Positions 35,441-44,759 are shown, counted from the stretch's first letter. The stretch: DNA of 64,000 bases from Pseudomonas fildesensis (GCF_001050345.1 NZ_LFMW01000001.1:310001-374000), one strand, 5' to 3'. A program made the numbers and translations. Notes: generated by a model from the letters alone, not told the origin.

Positions 35441-36088
35441 TCAAGGCGCCAGGCGCTCTCGCGTCCATTCGGCCCCTTGCAGGCGATAGTTCAGACGATC
35501 ATGCAGGCGGCTGGCGCGACCTTGCCAGAACTCGATGCGCTCAGGCAGCAGGCGATACCCACCCCAATGTTCGGGGCAGTCGGGCTGGGTGTCGCTGAAG
35601 CGTTGCTCGGTGGCCTTGAGCAGATCCTGCAGCTCCTCACGATCACGAATGACCTGGCTTTGCGGGGAAGCCCACGCGCCCAGACGGCTGCCTAACGGAC
35701 GCACCTGGTAATACGCATCCGACTCCTCGGGCGTGACCTTGACCACCCGACCCTCGATGCGCACCTGGCGCTCCAGGGTCGGCCAGAAGAAGGTCATGGC
35801 CGCGAAAGGCCGCGCCGCGAGCTGTTCGCCCTTGGCGCTCTGATAGTTGGTGAAGAAGGTAAAGCCCTGAGCATCCAGGCCCTTGAGCAGCAGGATGCGG
35901 CAATGCGGGCGACCGTCCGGGTCGACCGTGGCCAGAGTCATGGCATTGGCTTCCACCGGCGGCTGCTCGGTTTTCACCGCCTCGCCAAACCACTGGTGGA
36001 ACAACGTAAACGGCTCGCCCGGGGCCTGGGCCTCGCTCAAACCGTCCCGTGTGTAGTCACGGCGCATATCGGCCAGTGCCTGGGTCAT
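35441..36088 (-). CDS. pdxH: pyridoxamine 5'-phosphate oxidase
   Basis: FMN enzyme that oxidises pyridoxine or pyridoxamine 5'-phosphate to pyridoxal 5'-phosphate, last step of vitamin B6 synthesis and salvage. 215 aa against 218 in E. coli. The FMN-binding blocks are [20 protein letters not shown] and [20 protein letters not shown]. The C-terminal signature [24 protein letters not shown] is intact. It is followed 27 bases downstream on the same strand by no gene of the same pathway; the OmpA lipoprotein gene ends 28 bases upstream of it. Confidence 0.96.
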   Translation of the reverse strand: MTQALADMRRDYTRDGLSEAQAPGEPFTLFHQWFGEAVKTEQPPVEANAMTLATVDPDGRPHCRILLLKGLDAQGFTFFTNYQSAKGEQLAARPFAAMTFFWPTLERQVRIEGRVVKVTPEESDAYYQVRPLGSRLGAWASPQSQVIRDREELQDLLKATEQRFSDTQPDCPEHWGGYRLLPERIEFWQGRASRLHDRLNYRLQGAEWTRERLAP

Positions 36089-36115
36089 GCGGCTCTATCC
36101 TTCTGGTTCAACGGA

Positions 36116-37267
36116 TCAGTTTTTCGCCTGGTCGTTCGCAGCCGGGGTAGCGGCCTTGGCCTTGGCCGGCGCGGGTTTCTTCGCAGCTGGCTTGGCCGGA
36201 GCTTTTTTGGCGGCTGGCTTGGCGGCGGCTTTCTTGGCAGCTGGCGCTTTTTTCGCCGGAGCCTTGGCGGCCGGTGCCGGTGCTGGAACGTTCTGCACGG
36301 CAACCATTTCAGCCACAGGTGGCGTCTTGCCCGAGTTGTACTTACTCAGCAGGGCCAACATGGTTGTACGCTGAGTGAACATGATTTCCATGCGACGGTT
36401 CAGCGCACGGCCCTGGTTGCTGTCGTTGGCAGCACGCGGCATCAGGTCGCCCATGCCGCGCAGCATCAGGCGGTCTTGCTTGAGGCCGCTGAGGCTGAAA
36501 ATCGAGGCGATGGACTGCGCACGCTCTTTGGTCAGCGCCTGGCTGGCAGGGGCAGCGCCAGTGGCATCAACGTGGCCCAGGACCAGTACGGCGGTTTTTG
36601 GATCCGCTTCAACGGCCTTGGCGACGCGGGTGAAAGGGCCCAAGGTAACCGGCAACAACATCGCCGGGCGTTTCGGGTTGTAGGAACCGTCTACCGGGGC
36701 GATCACGACCAATACGTTGTCACGACGTTCCAGTTGCAGGTTGCTGTCCTTGATCGCGGCACGCAGACGCGGCTCATAGTCATCCAACCAGGCCTGGGTG
36801 ATTTTCGGGTCAGGCATCGGCACGTTGGTCACGTCGACCTTGGCCAATGGCTTTGGCTTGCTTTCGAACGGCCACCACCAGTGGGTTTCGGTGTCAGCTT
36901 TAGCGACAACGGGGGCGGCGTCCGATTTAGGGGTGGCTGCCTTGAGGTCGGCTTTCAAGTCGGCGGCCTTGGCATCAGCGGCTTTTTCGTCGGCGCTCTT
37001 GGACGCGAACGGCCACCAGCTGGAGCCGGTGTCGGCCTTGGCTACCGGGGCAGGCGCTGGAGCGGCAGCGGCAGGCGCAGCGGCCTTGGCGCCGGCGGCA
37101 GGTTTGGCATCTGGCTTGGCGTCGGTTTGGGTCACGGCGTCCTTGGTAGCCGCTTTATCAGATCCAAATGACCACCAATGTCCGCCTTCGGCATCATTTT
37201 GTGGTGTTTGTGCGCAGCCAGTAATAGTGAGGCACAGCACCAGTGCCAAGGACTTGTTCGATAACAT
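36116..37267 (-). CDS. OmpA-domain lipoprotein with histone-like C-terminal tail
   Basis: From the ATG at 37265-37267 the protein has 383 aa. The lipobox TITGC puts the lipid on Cys18. Residues 20-145 are Ala/Lys-rich with three aromatic boxes: HWWSFGSD (30-37), SWWPFASK (83-90) and HWWWPFESKPKP (129-140). A peptidoglycan-binding OmpA domain follows at roughly 185-300 (VLGHVDATGAAPAS, NQGRALNRRMEI). The last ~55 residues are AKKAPAAK-type repeats like histone H1 or AlgP. The OmpA domain should bind peptidoglycan from the outer membrane. The role of the cationic tail is unknown. Confidence 0.88.
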   Translation of the reverse strand: MLSNKSLALVLCLTITGCAQTPQNDAEGGHWWSFGSDKAATKDAVTQTDAKPDAKPAAGAKAAAPAAAAPAPAPVAKADTGSSWWPFASKSADEKAADAKAADLKADLKAATPKSDAAPVVAKADTETHWWWPFESKPKPLAKVDVTNVPMPDPKITQAWLDDYEPRLRAAIKDSNLQLERRDNVLVVIAPVDGSYNPKRPAMLLPVTLGPFTRVAKAVEADPKTAVLVLGHVDATGAAPASQALTKERAQSIASIFSLSGLKQDRLMLRGMGDLMPRAANDSNQGRALNRRMEIMFTQRTTMLALLSKYNSGKTPPVAEMVAVQNVPAPAPAAKAPAKKAPAAKKAAAKPAAKKAPAKPAAKKPAPAKAKAATPAANDQAKN

Positions 37268-37410
37268 GAGATATCCACAAAATGAGAAAAAAACCGGGGG
37301 TCTGAATGACCCGTTAAACAGACGCTTCCAGAACATTAAAGTTACAATATTTCGCTCAGCGCCTTCTTATACTTGCCTTTGTAACAAAAAAACGTGAAAC
37401 AGCAAGCGCT

Positions 37411-38556
37411 TTACAGACAACCGGCCAATATTCTGACCAACTTCTGCGCACGCGGGTCCATAAGTACATACGGCCCCAGGGTATTAGTCACAAAACCGAA
37501 GGCTACATCATGTTCCGGGTCGGCGAACCCCACAGAACCACCGGCACCAGGGTGGCCAAACGCACGCGGGCCAAGGCCAAAGGTTGCGTTGGGCAGTTGC
37601 GGTTGATCCAACATGCAGCCCAACCCGAAACGGGTTTGGGTCAATAAGGTTTTATCCGGCCCGATACTGTGTTCACGGGTCAATTGTTCGAGCATGTCCG
37701 CTTCCAGCAAACTACCGTCCAATAAGCCGCTATAAAAGCCTGCCAGGCTGCGCGCATTACCGTGACCATTTGCCGCTGGCTGCTGCATGCGTCGCCATTC
37801 AGGTTTATTAGTGCTGGTCAGAATAGACGGTGGATTGGCAAATGCTCGTGTAGTCATGGCCGCAGGTTCACGCATCATTACTTGCAGTAAACGTTTTGCG
37901 GCTTCATCGCCCATATTGCCTTTGCTGCGCGCTATATGGGCAACACGATAAAACTCTTCATCGGCCAGGCCAACATGGAAGTCCAGCCCCAGCGGCCGCG
38001 CAACACGCGCCACGATGGACTCACCCGGCCCGCGCCCATCGGCGCGCCGCAGCAATTCCCCGACCAACCAGCCATAGGTGATCGCCTCGTAGCCATGGCC
38101 TTGGCCCGGCGTCCACCACGGGGCCTCGGCCGCCAGGGTGTCGACCATCAATTGCCAGTCATACAGGGCCTCGGCGGGCAGCATCTCGCGGATGGCCGGC
38201 AACCCGGCCTGGTGGCAGAGTAATTGGCGCAGGGTGATGGCTTCCTTCCCCGCCGCCGCAAATTCCGGCCAGTACTTGGCCACGGGGGCATCCAGTTGCA
38301 GCTTGCCCTCGGCCACCAGTTGCAGGGCCGTGACAGCGGTAAAGGTCTTGGTGCAGGAGAACAGGTTGACAATGGTGTCGCTGTGCCAGGCCTCGGCACC
38401 GTCCTTGTCGGCGGTACCGGCCCACAGGTCGACGACGGTTTCACCGCCGATCTGGATGCAGAGCCCGGCACCACGCTCCTGCGGGTCATCGAACAATGCG
38501 GCAAACCCTTCACGTACCGCTTCGAACTGGAGCTCGTAATGACCCTGAACCTGCAC
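37411..38556 (-). CDS. serine hydrolase of the beta-lactamase class C/EstB fold
   Basis: A 381-residue cytoplasmic-type hydrolase. The SxxK catalytic motif is SCTK in IVNLFSCTKTFTAVTALQLV (about residue 86). A Tyr-containing second motif, YGWLVGELL, is near 180, and HPGAGGSVGFADPEHDVAFG near the C-terminus stands in for the KTG region. No signal peptide is visible, which argues for an EstB-like esterase rather than a periplasmic beta-lactamase. The substrate is unknown. Confidence 0.88.
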   Translation of the reverse strand: MQVQGHYELQFEAVREGFAALFDDPQERGAGLCIQIGGETVVDLWAGTADKDGAEAWHSDTIVNLFSCTKTFTAVTALQLVAEGKLQLDAPVAKYWPEFAAAGKEAITLRQLLCHQAGLPAIREMLPAEALYDWQLMVDTLAAEAPWWTPGQGHGYEAITYGWLVGELLRRADGRGPGESIVARVARPLGLDFHVGLADEEFYRVAHIARSKGNMGDEAAKRLLQVMMREPAAMTTRAFANPPSILTSTNKPEWRRMQQPAANGHGNARSLAGFYSGLLDGSLLEADMLEQLTREHSIGPDKTLLTQTRFGLGCMLDQPQLPNATFGLGPRAFGHPGAGGSVGFADPEHDVAFGFVTNTLGPYVLMDPRAQKLVRILAGCL

Positions 38557-38638
38557 CTAAGCCCCCTCGGATAACGCTGTAAAAAGTGGCCGACATTATT
38601 CCAGTCATTGTGGGATTTGTGAACCCGTCAACGCCGAA

Positions 38639-40936
38639 TCAATGCCCATTTCCGGCGTGCCCACCGGCGTGTCCAGCGCCCTGCCCCGCGCCTTTGCCTG
38701 CATGCCCCGGTTTGCCGCCTTCACCGGCATGCGCCGCGCTGGCTGCCTTGGCCTTTTCGGCCTCCTTGCCCAGTTGGTCGACCGCCGCCAGGTTGCTTTT
38801 ACGCACGCTGTCGACAAACCCCTGGAATGGCACATCGGTAATGCCGACCAGGCCGAAGTGGCCGTTTTCACCGTCCAGCAGACGCCCGGTCACCGGCTGA
38901 TCCAGGTACTGGAACCAGTGCACACCGACAATCGAAGGCTCAGCCATGGCCTGCTTGAGGAAGGTGGCGTACGCCGCGCTACGCTCTTCTTCCCGGGCCA
39001 GTTGCGTCACGCCGCCCCAGAACGGACCACGGTCTGCCGAACCGAAGTTGAATTCGGTGATCAGCACCGGCTTGTCCAGCGCGCGCAAGGCGGCGAAGTC
39101 ATAACCGTCCTGAGGCTTGAGGGTGTACATGTTGAAGCTCAGCACGTCGCAATACTGCGCGCAGGACGCCACGGCTTCCGGCGTGCTCACGGCATAGCGG
39201 CCACCCAGCAGCAACTGGTTGGGCGCGTGCCACTTCAGCGAATCGGCGATGGTCTTGAAGTAGGCGTCGGCGAAGGTCTTTTGAAAATATTTGAAGTCAG
39301 CTTCGATTTCCGGGTGCTCGGGGTTGGGCATCGGCGGCTCGAAGCCTGGGTCTTCCATCAGTTCCCAGCCCGCCAATTGGATGCCCCAGGCTTTAGACAG
39401 GCCCTCTTCGTTACGGTACTTGTCGCGCAGTTGCTTAAGGAATGCGCGCTTGGCCGGTACGTCGGTGGTCATGCGCAGAGTGCCGTAGGCCAAGGCGTAG
39501 CGGGACTTTGGATCATCACCCGGGCCGGCCCAGGCCAGTTCGTTTTCGGCAAAAAAACCGATCAACCACGGGTCGTCGCGGTGATCGCGGGCGGCGATGG
39601 CCACGGCACGCTCGGTGGCCATCGCGAAGCGCGGGTCGAACGGGTCGGGCATGCCGCCCCACCAGTCGGTGCCGGTGCTGATGCTGGCGTAATCGCCGAC
39701 GATCGACAGCGGCAAGGTGTACGGCACGCGATCAGCGGTGGCCAGATCCGGGGCGCTCCAGTTGCCCACGGTGTTGAAACCCCAGGCTTGCAGGCGGTCC
39801 AGAGTGTGGGTCACCCAGCGTTTCTGGTCGAAACCTTCAGAGCCATAGGTGCGCTGCAAATTGGCGCCGTAGAAATCGTACCAACGCCCTGCACCAAAGC
39901 TGCGACCTTCGCCCGCGCCGTTGCCCGTGCGGTGATCGCCGCTGCCGTAGTACTTGTCGAAGGGTTCGCCGGCCTTGGGCAACGCTGCGAACATCCACTC
40001 ACGGCCGCTCACGTAGGTCTGGTTGTTGTCCGGGGCCACGGTGTTGACGCCCAGGGAGTAGAACGGATGCCCCTGCGGCGTCACCAAATACCAGCGGCCG
40101 TCACGCTTCTCGGTGCGGAAAAAGCCGCTCGCGTCGAACGCCGGGCCCTTGTTCCAGCCACCGTATTGATCCAGCGAAGATTTGTCGCGCTCGGCCAGCC
40201 AGCCCTTGAGCTGCTGCTGTTCCTTGTTGGCGGCAGCCTTGAGTTGCTCATCGCTACTGACTTTTTCCGGCCAGCGTGCACGGGTGGATTGCCCGTAGGC
40301 ATCGACCAGTTCGCTGTAGGCCGCCTTGAGCACCGGCTCGCTGTCCTGCACGCCGAAGCGCTCCAGCAGGATGCTTTGGGCGACATTAGGCTTGATCATC
40401 GAAAGAGTTACCGACACCACCTGGCTGCGGTCGACTTCCCCGGCGCTGCTGGCCAGCAATACGCGCTGGCCGTCCACGGTGACCGGCATCGGCGGGCCGG
40501 CCTTCATGCCTTGGCTCAAGGGCGAGTTGGCTTGCAGCGGGATCAGCAACGTCTGGGCCGGGCCGGCCGGCAGGTCGATGCGGCTGACCAGGGTCTTGCC
40601 GTCCGTGCTCTGCACCTTAACGTAGAGGGTCAGCGCCCAATCCATGGCGCTTTGGATACGCAGGCTCATGGCGCTGGACTGCGACCAGTCCCAGGCACCG
40701 GTTTGCGGGCTGAGCACCAGGCTCGGCTCGGCCGCCGGGTTGAACGTAATGCGGCGCAGCACCTCACCTTCCGGGGTTTGTTCGGCGTTGTATTGCGGCA
40801 AGCTGGCGTCCTGGGTCGCCACCTTGACCACATCGGCAGGCCGGACGAAGTTGAACAGCGTTTGTTGCCCGGCAGGCGCGGCCATCAAGGGCGCAGCAAA
40901 CAGCAGGGCAAAAAGGGCGGGCAGCGTGCGAATCAT
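38639..40936 (-). CDS. secreted beta-agarase-like/clan GH-A glycoside hydrolase
   Basis: With the start MIRTLPALFALLFAAPLMAA (signal peptide cut after AAPAG) the protein has 765 aa. Residues ~30-215 look like a beta-sandwich carbohydrate-binding domain. The rest is a TIM-barrel with a likely acid/base Glu in GFFAENELAWAGPG (Glu466) and nucleophile in VLITEFNFGSADRGP (Glu628), as in clan GH-A; similar Pseudomonas genes are labelled beta-agarase. After residue ~735 comes an unusual tail of about 30 residues, nearly all Gly, His, Ala and Lys. The true substrate is unknown; no polysaccharide cluster adjoins. Confidence 0.78.
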   Translation of the reverse strand: MIRTLPALFALLFAAPLMAAPAGQQTLFNFVRPADVVKVATQDASLPQYNAEQTPEGEVLRRITFNPAAEPSLVLSPQTGAWDWSQSSAMSLRIQSAMDWALTLYVKVQSTDGKTLVSRIDLPAGPAQTLLIPLQANSPLSQGMKAGPPMPVTVDGQRVLLASSAGEVDRSQVVSVTLSMIKPNVAQSILLERFGVQDSEPVLKAAYSELVDAYGQSTRARWPEKVSSDEQLKAAANKEQQQLKGWLAERDKSSLDQYGGWNKGPAFDASGFFRTEKRDGRWYLVTPQGHPFYSLGVNTVAPDNNQTYVSGREWMFAALPKAGEPFDKYYGSGDHRTGNGAGEGRSFGAGRWYDFYGANLQRTYGSEGFDQKRWVTHTLDRLQAWGFNTVGNWSAPDLATADRVPYTLPLSIVGDYASISTGTDWWGGMPDPFDPRFAMATERAVAIAARDHRDDPWLIGFFAENELAWAGPGDDPKSRYALAYGTLRMTTDVPAKRAFLKQLRDKYRNEEGLSKAWGIQLAGWELMEDPGFEPPMPNPEHPEIEADFKYFQKTFADAYFKTIADSLKWHAPNQLLLGGRYAVSTPEAVASCAQYCDVLSFNMYTLKPQDGYDFAALRALDKPVLITEFNFGSADRGPFWGGVTQLAREEERSAAYATFLKQAMAEPSIVGVHWFQYLDQPVTGRLLDGENGHFGLVGITDVPFQGFVDSVRKSNLAAVDQLGKEAEKAKAASAAHAGEGGKPGHAGKGAGQGAGHAGGHAGNGH

Positions 40937-41034
40937 ACGAGCAAGGTTCTCCCAAACGGCCGGTGAATGGCCTGATGACACAAATCGATAGCAGTGAGAT
41001 AGACCACGAAGTGGGCGAATTCGCCCACGGTGGC

Positions 41035-43179
41035 TTAAGAAATTTCGCGCCTGAAAGGCGGCAAAGCATTAAGGATAGCTTTGCCATAGCGCTGGGTGAC
41101 CAGGCGGCGATCAAGCAAGGTGATGGTGCCCCGGTCTTCCTCGGTGCGCAGCAAGCGACCGCAGGCCTGCACCAGCTTCAGGGAAGCGTCCGGCACAGAG
41201 ATTTCCATGAACGGATTACCGCCACGGGCTTCGATCCATTCGGCCAGGGCGGCCTCGACCGGATCATCCGGCACCGAGAACGGGATCTTGGCGATCACCA
41301 CGTGTTCGCAATAGGCACCCGGCAAGTCCACACCTTCGGCGAAGCTCGCCAGGCCGAACAGCACGCTGGAATCCCCGCCGTCGACCCGCGCCTTGTGTTT
41401 GTTCAGGGTTTCCTGCTTGGACAGGTTGCCCTGGATAAACACCTGTTTGCGCCAGTCGCGGTCCAGGCCGTCGAACACGTCCTGCATCTGCTTGCGCGAG
41501 GAAAACAACACCAACGTGCCGCGCGAACCCTCCACCAATGACGGCAGGTCACGGATGATCGCCGCCGTGTGGGCCGGTGCGTCGCGGGGGTCGGCCTTGA
41601 GGTCCGGCACGCGCAGCACGCCTGCATCGGCATGATGGAACGGGCTGGGCACCACGGCGGTGACGGCTTTTTTCGGCAGGCCGGCACGCATGCGGAAGCG
41701 ATCGAAGGTACCGAGGGCGGTCAGCGTGGCGGACGTCACCAGGCAGCCATAGGCCACGTTCCACAGGTTGCGGCGCAGCATTTCGGCGGCGAGGATCGGG
41801 CTGGCGTTGACCTCGATATCAAACAGCGCGCCGCTTTCCGACAGGGTCAGCCAACGGGCCATGGGCGGGTTGTCTTCCGGGTCTTCGACGGTAAAAGCGG
41901 TCCACAACTCCCAGTTGCCCTGGGAACGGGACAACAGGCTGCCGAACAGCGGGTACCATTCCTCGGCCTGATTGCTCGCGATGCCGATGTTGACCTCACC
42001 GTCCATGCCCTCTTTGAGCAAGTCGGTGAGGCGGGTAAACAGGTCGGTCAGGCGTGAAAAGCCCTTTTTCAGCTCGATGCCCATTTCGCGCATGTGCTCG
42101 GGGATCAACCCGCCGACAAAACGATGCCGCGGCCGCTCACGGCCTTCCACGTCTTCGCCGGGCTTGAAGTCGGCGACTTGCTCACAGGCACTGAACATGA
42201 ATTGCTGCTGGGTCTTGATCTCCCGCGCCAGCTCCGGCACCTGTTCGATCAGTTTGCCCAGGTCGCCCGGCAGCGGGTGCTGGGCCAGCAGTTTGGTGAG
42301 GTTCTTGGCGGTGGTCTCCAGCCAGTCGGCGGTGGAGCGCAAGCGTGTGTAGTGGGCGAAGTGGCCGATGGCCTTGTCGGGCAGGTGGTGGCCTTCGTCG
42401 AACACGTAGAGGGTGTCGCGCGGGTCCGGCAGCACTGCGCCGCCGCCCAGGGCCAGGTCAGCCAGCACCATGTCGTGGTTGGTGACGATCACGTCAACCT
42501 TGCCCATGCCTTCGCGGGCCTTGTAGAAGGCGCACTGGCCGAAGTTCGGGCAATGGCGGTTGGTGCACTGGCTGTGGTCGGTGGTCAGGCGCGCCCAATC
42601 GGAATCTTCCAGGGCGGTGGGCCAGCTGTCGCGGTCGCCGTCCCACTTATTGCCAGCCAGTTTCTCGATCATGCTGGTAAACAGCTTCTGGCTGACTTCA
42701 TCGACTTCGATCTTGAAGCCTTCTTCTTCAAACAGCGACGCCGTGGCAGTTTGCGCGTGGCCTTCCTGCAACAGTACGTCGAGCTTGGACAGGCACATAT
42801 AGCGGCCACGGCCCTTGGCCAGGGCGAAGGTGAAGCTCAGGCCGCTGTTGCGCATCAGGTCGGGCAAGTCTTTGTAGACGATCTGCTCTTGCAGGGCCAC
42901 GGTAGCGGTGGCGATCACCAGACGCTTGCCGGCGGCCTTGGCAGTGGGGATCGCCGCCAGGCTGTAGGCCACGGTCTTGCCGGTACCGGTCCCGGCTTCG
43001 ACGGCCACGATCGCGGGGTCGCCGCTGCGCCGGCCTTCGTCATCGGTGTCGATATCCCCGAGGACCTTGGCCACTTCGGCGATCATCAGGCGCTGGCCGT
43101 ACCGCGGTTTCAAGCTCTTGGCTTCGAGAAAACGCGAATAGGCGCCCTGGATCGTGGTTTTGAGTTCAGTGCTGATCAT
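41035..43179 (-). CDS. dinG: ATP-dependent DNA helicase DinG
   Basis: A 5'-3' iron-sulphur helicase of the XPD group that removes R-loops and D-loops; 714 aa, near E. coli's 716. Walker A EAGTGTGKTVAYSLA (Lys68); the DEAH-type box reads YVFDEGHHLPDK. The four cluster cysteines are Cys129 (RYMC) and Cys205, 210 and 216 in SQCTNRHCPNFGQC. The C-terminal motif VI is QACGRLLRTEEDRGTI. Single gene, divergent from the CopD-like gene. Confidence 0.96.
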   Translation of the reverse strand: MISTELKTTIQGAYSRFLEAKSLKPRYGQRLMIAEVAKVLGDIDTDDEGRRSGDPAIVAVEAGTGTGKTVAYSLAAIPTAKAAGKRLVIATATVALQEQIVYKDLPDLMRNSGLSFTFALAKGRGRYMCLSKLDVLLQEGHAQTATASLFEEEGFKIEVDEVSQKLFTSMIEKLAGNKWDGDRDSWPTALEDSDWARLTTDHSQCTNRHCPNFGQCAFYKAREGMGKVDVIVTNHDMVLADLALGGGAVLPDPRDTLYVFDEGHHLPDKAIGHFAHYTRLRSTADWLETTAKNLTKLLAQHPLPGDLGKLIEQVPELAREIKTQQQFMFSACEQVADFKPGEDVEGRERPRHRFVGGLIPEHMREMGIELKKGFSRLTDLFTRLTDLLKEGMDGEVNIGIASNQAEEWYPLFGSLLSRSQGNWELWTAFTVEDPEDNPPMARWLTLSESGALFDIEVNASPILAAEMLRRNLWNVAYGCLVTSATLTALGTFDRFRMRAGLPKKAVTAVVPSPFHHADAGVLRVPDLKADPRDAPAHTAAIIRDLPSLVEGSRGTLVLFSSRKQMQDVFDGLDRDWRKQVFIQGNLSKQETLNKHKARVDGGDSSVLFGLASFAEGVDLPGAYCEHVVIAKIPFSVPDDPVEAALAEWIEARGGNPFMEISVPDASLKLVQACGRLLRTEEDRGTITLLDRRLVTQRYGKAILNALPPFRREIS

Positions 43180-43278
43180 GGATAGTCGGGCGCAAAAAAC
43201 GCTGGATAAATTTTCAGTGGTTCGGATCGGCCGCTATCATACCCCGCTAATTAATCCCGCGCAGAACGGAGTATTTCA

Positions 43279-43743
43279 ATGACCGTGTTTAGCCTCGTTT
43301 ACACCCTGCATGTACTGGCCGCCCTGATCTGGGTCGGCGGTATGTTTTTCGCCTGGATGATCCTGCGGCCCGCCGCAATGACGGCACTTGAGGGCCCTCC
43401 CCGACTCAAGCTGTGGGCGAATGTGTTTCAACGTTTTTTCGTGTGGGTCTGGGTGGCGGTGCTGGTTTTGCCGATCAGCGGTGTGGGCCTGCTGCAACTG
43501 CGCTTCAGCGGTTTTGAGACCGCGCCACGTTACGTGCAGGTGATGATGGGTTTGTATGTGGTGATGACGGCGCTGTTTATCCGTATCCAGGCGTTGAAGT
43601 TCCCGGAACTGCGAGCGGCGGTGGCGGCTGAAGATTGGCCAGCGGGCGCGGCTGCTCTGGGGCAGATCCGCAAGCTGGTGGGGATCAACCTGATTGTGGG
43701 GATGGTGGTAGTGGCGATTGCGTCGGGTCGGCCGATGTTCTGA
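43279..43743 (+). CDS. CopD-like membrane protein
   Basis: A 154-residue integral membrane protein with four hydrophobic spans. The start VYTLHVLAALIWVGGMFFAW has a histidine in the first span, and the C-terminal RKLVGINLIVGMVVVAIASG is typical of the CopD/YcnJ membrane domain family. Some relatives take part in copper uptake, but many of this short type have no demonstrated copper role. It is followed by the 74-base palindrome. Confidence 0.75.
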   Translation: MTVFSLVYTLHVLAALIWVGGMFFAWMILRPAAMTALEGPPRLKLWANVFQRFFVWVWVAVLVLPISGVGLLQLRFSGFETAPRYVQVMMGLYVVMTALFIRIQALKFPELRAAVAAEDWPAGAAALGQIRKLVGINLIVGMVVVAIASGRPMF

Positions 43744-43757
43744 AGCGACCTTTAGTC

Positions 43758-43831
43758 CGCCATCGGGAGCAAGCCCCCTCCCACATTTGGAATGCATTCC
43801 AAATGTGGGAGGGGGCTTGCTCCCGATGGCG
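43758..43831. repeat. 74-base perfect palindrome (REPIN, GTGGGAGGGGGCTTGCTCCCG class)
   Basis: Every base from 43758 to 43794 pairs with 43831 back to 43795, with no spacer; the centre is GGAATGCATTCC. The arms are CGCCATCGGGAGCAAGCCCC then CTCCCACATTTGGAATG and their complement. It lies between convergent genes 15 bases from each stop. Confidence 0.95.
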
Positions 43832-43845
43832 TCAGATCAGACGAC

Positions 43846-44607
43846 TCAAAGCCGCTGGATTGTCACAGAGCCCGCAGGCCCTACCGGCCCCGGTTGCCCT
43901 TCCAACCCTGCTCGGCCCTTTTCGCCACCATCGGCGCGGTACACCAGGCAGCCCTTGGACTGCCCACCTTTACCCGGCTTGCCTGCCGTGCCAGCCAAGC
44001 CGCCCGCCCCGCCATCCACCCAGACCTTGATCTGTTCAGCCGGGAATTTCTGCGGCAACTCAACGCGTACTTGCGCACCCGCTGCACCCGGCAGGCCATC
44101 GCCGCCGTTGTCGCCATTGGCCCCGCGCCCGGCCGAACCCCAGGTGCAACCCGGGTCTTCTCCGTTGGCGCCGTCCAGGCCCGCATAGCCTTGGGCACCG
44201 GCGCCACCACGGGCATCGACCGACAACTGTTCAGCGGTCAGGGCATTAATCCGCAACGTGAGATCACGCCCGGCCCTGGCCGGTTTTTCATGGGTGCCGG
44301 GAGCGCCGCGCGAGGTGATCTGGCTGCCGTGTTCCAGTTGCGCATTGCGTACCTGCAACTGCAGCGCGGTGTTGCCGGGGACGATGGTGATGCGCGCTTC
44401 GCGCCCCAGGTGCAGTTCATCCACTGTCACCTGGCTGATCGTGGCCGGGATCAGCAAAGTGCCGTAGTCCCCCACGTCCAGGCGTTCGAGTTGCAATACG
44501 CTGGTGCTGCTGGGCAAGCGCATCAACGAATTGGTTTCGACACTGACGCTCTGGGCCAGGGCAATGGGGCTGACCAACAGGGCCAACAGAAAAACCTTAC
44601 GCATCAT
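43846..44607 (-). CDS. secreted collagen-like protein
   Basis: A 253-residue exported protein: signal peptide MMRKVFLLALLVSPIALAQS (AGGAG just upstream; the second ATG has better spacing). Residues 20-115 form a beta-rich domain (SVLQLERLDVGDYGTLLIPA). The C-terminal half is rich in Gly-X-Y triplets: GAGAQGYAGLDGANGEDPG, GRGANGDNGGDGLPGAAGA, GGLAGTAGKPGKGGQSKG and GRAGLEGQPGPVGPAG. Two cysteines (GCTWG and KGCLVY) lie in or near the repeats. The triplet tracts are interrupted, so a continuous collagen triple helix is uncertain. Confidence 0.8.
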   Translation of the reverse strand: MMRKVFLLALLVSPIALAQSVSVETNSLMRLPSSTSVLQLERLDVGDYGTLLIPATISQVTVDELHLGREARITIVPGNTALQLQVRNAQLEHGSQITSRGAPGTHEKPARAGRDLTLRINALTAEQLSVDARGGAGAQGYAGLDGANGEDPGCTWGSAGRGANGDNGGDGLPGAAGAQVRVELPQKFPAEQIKVWVDGGAGGLAGTAGKPGKGGQSKGCLVYRADGGEKGRAGLEGQPGPVGPAGSVTIQRL

Positions 44608-44729
44608 GGGGCTCCTGACTTATTTCAAATTTTTCTTTGGACGCACAGTAACGACTTCTACCGGCGATATGCCAGTGAAGGATCAAAAAACTTGAGAAAG
44701 GCGCAGGTTCAGCGAGGATCGCCAACAAT

Positions 44730-44752
44730 GCCCCTGTGGATTCCACAGGGGC
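44730..44752 (-). terminator. hairpin after the OmpA-family gene
   Basis: GCCCCTGTGGA / TCCACAGGGGC forms an almost loopless stem 8 bases after the stop at 44760. On the minus strand it is followed by ATTGTTGG, a weak U tract, so termination may be partial. Confidence 0.6.
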
Positions 44753-44759
44753 AAGGGCT

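Noticed and set aside
37411..38556. Serine hydrolase as a class C beta-lactamase resistance gene
   Set aside because: SxxK is present but there is no signal peptide and no clear KTG triad, so an EstB-like esterase is the safer call.
38642..40966. A 774-codon open frame on the plus strand opposite the glycoside hydrolase gene
   Set aside because: It is the antisense of a GC-rich gene with clear signal peptide and catalytic motifs on the minus strand; its translation is rich in Arg, Gly, Val and His with no recognisable domain.
42094..43185. Plus-strand frame opposite dinG
   Set aside because: Antisense frame; DinG with its Walker, DEAH-type and cluster cysteines explains the region.
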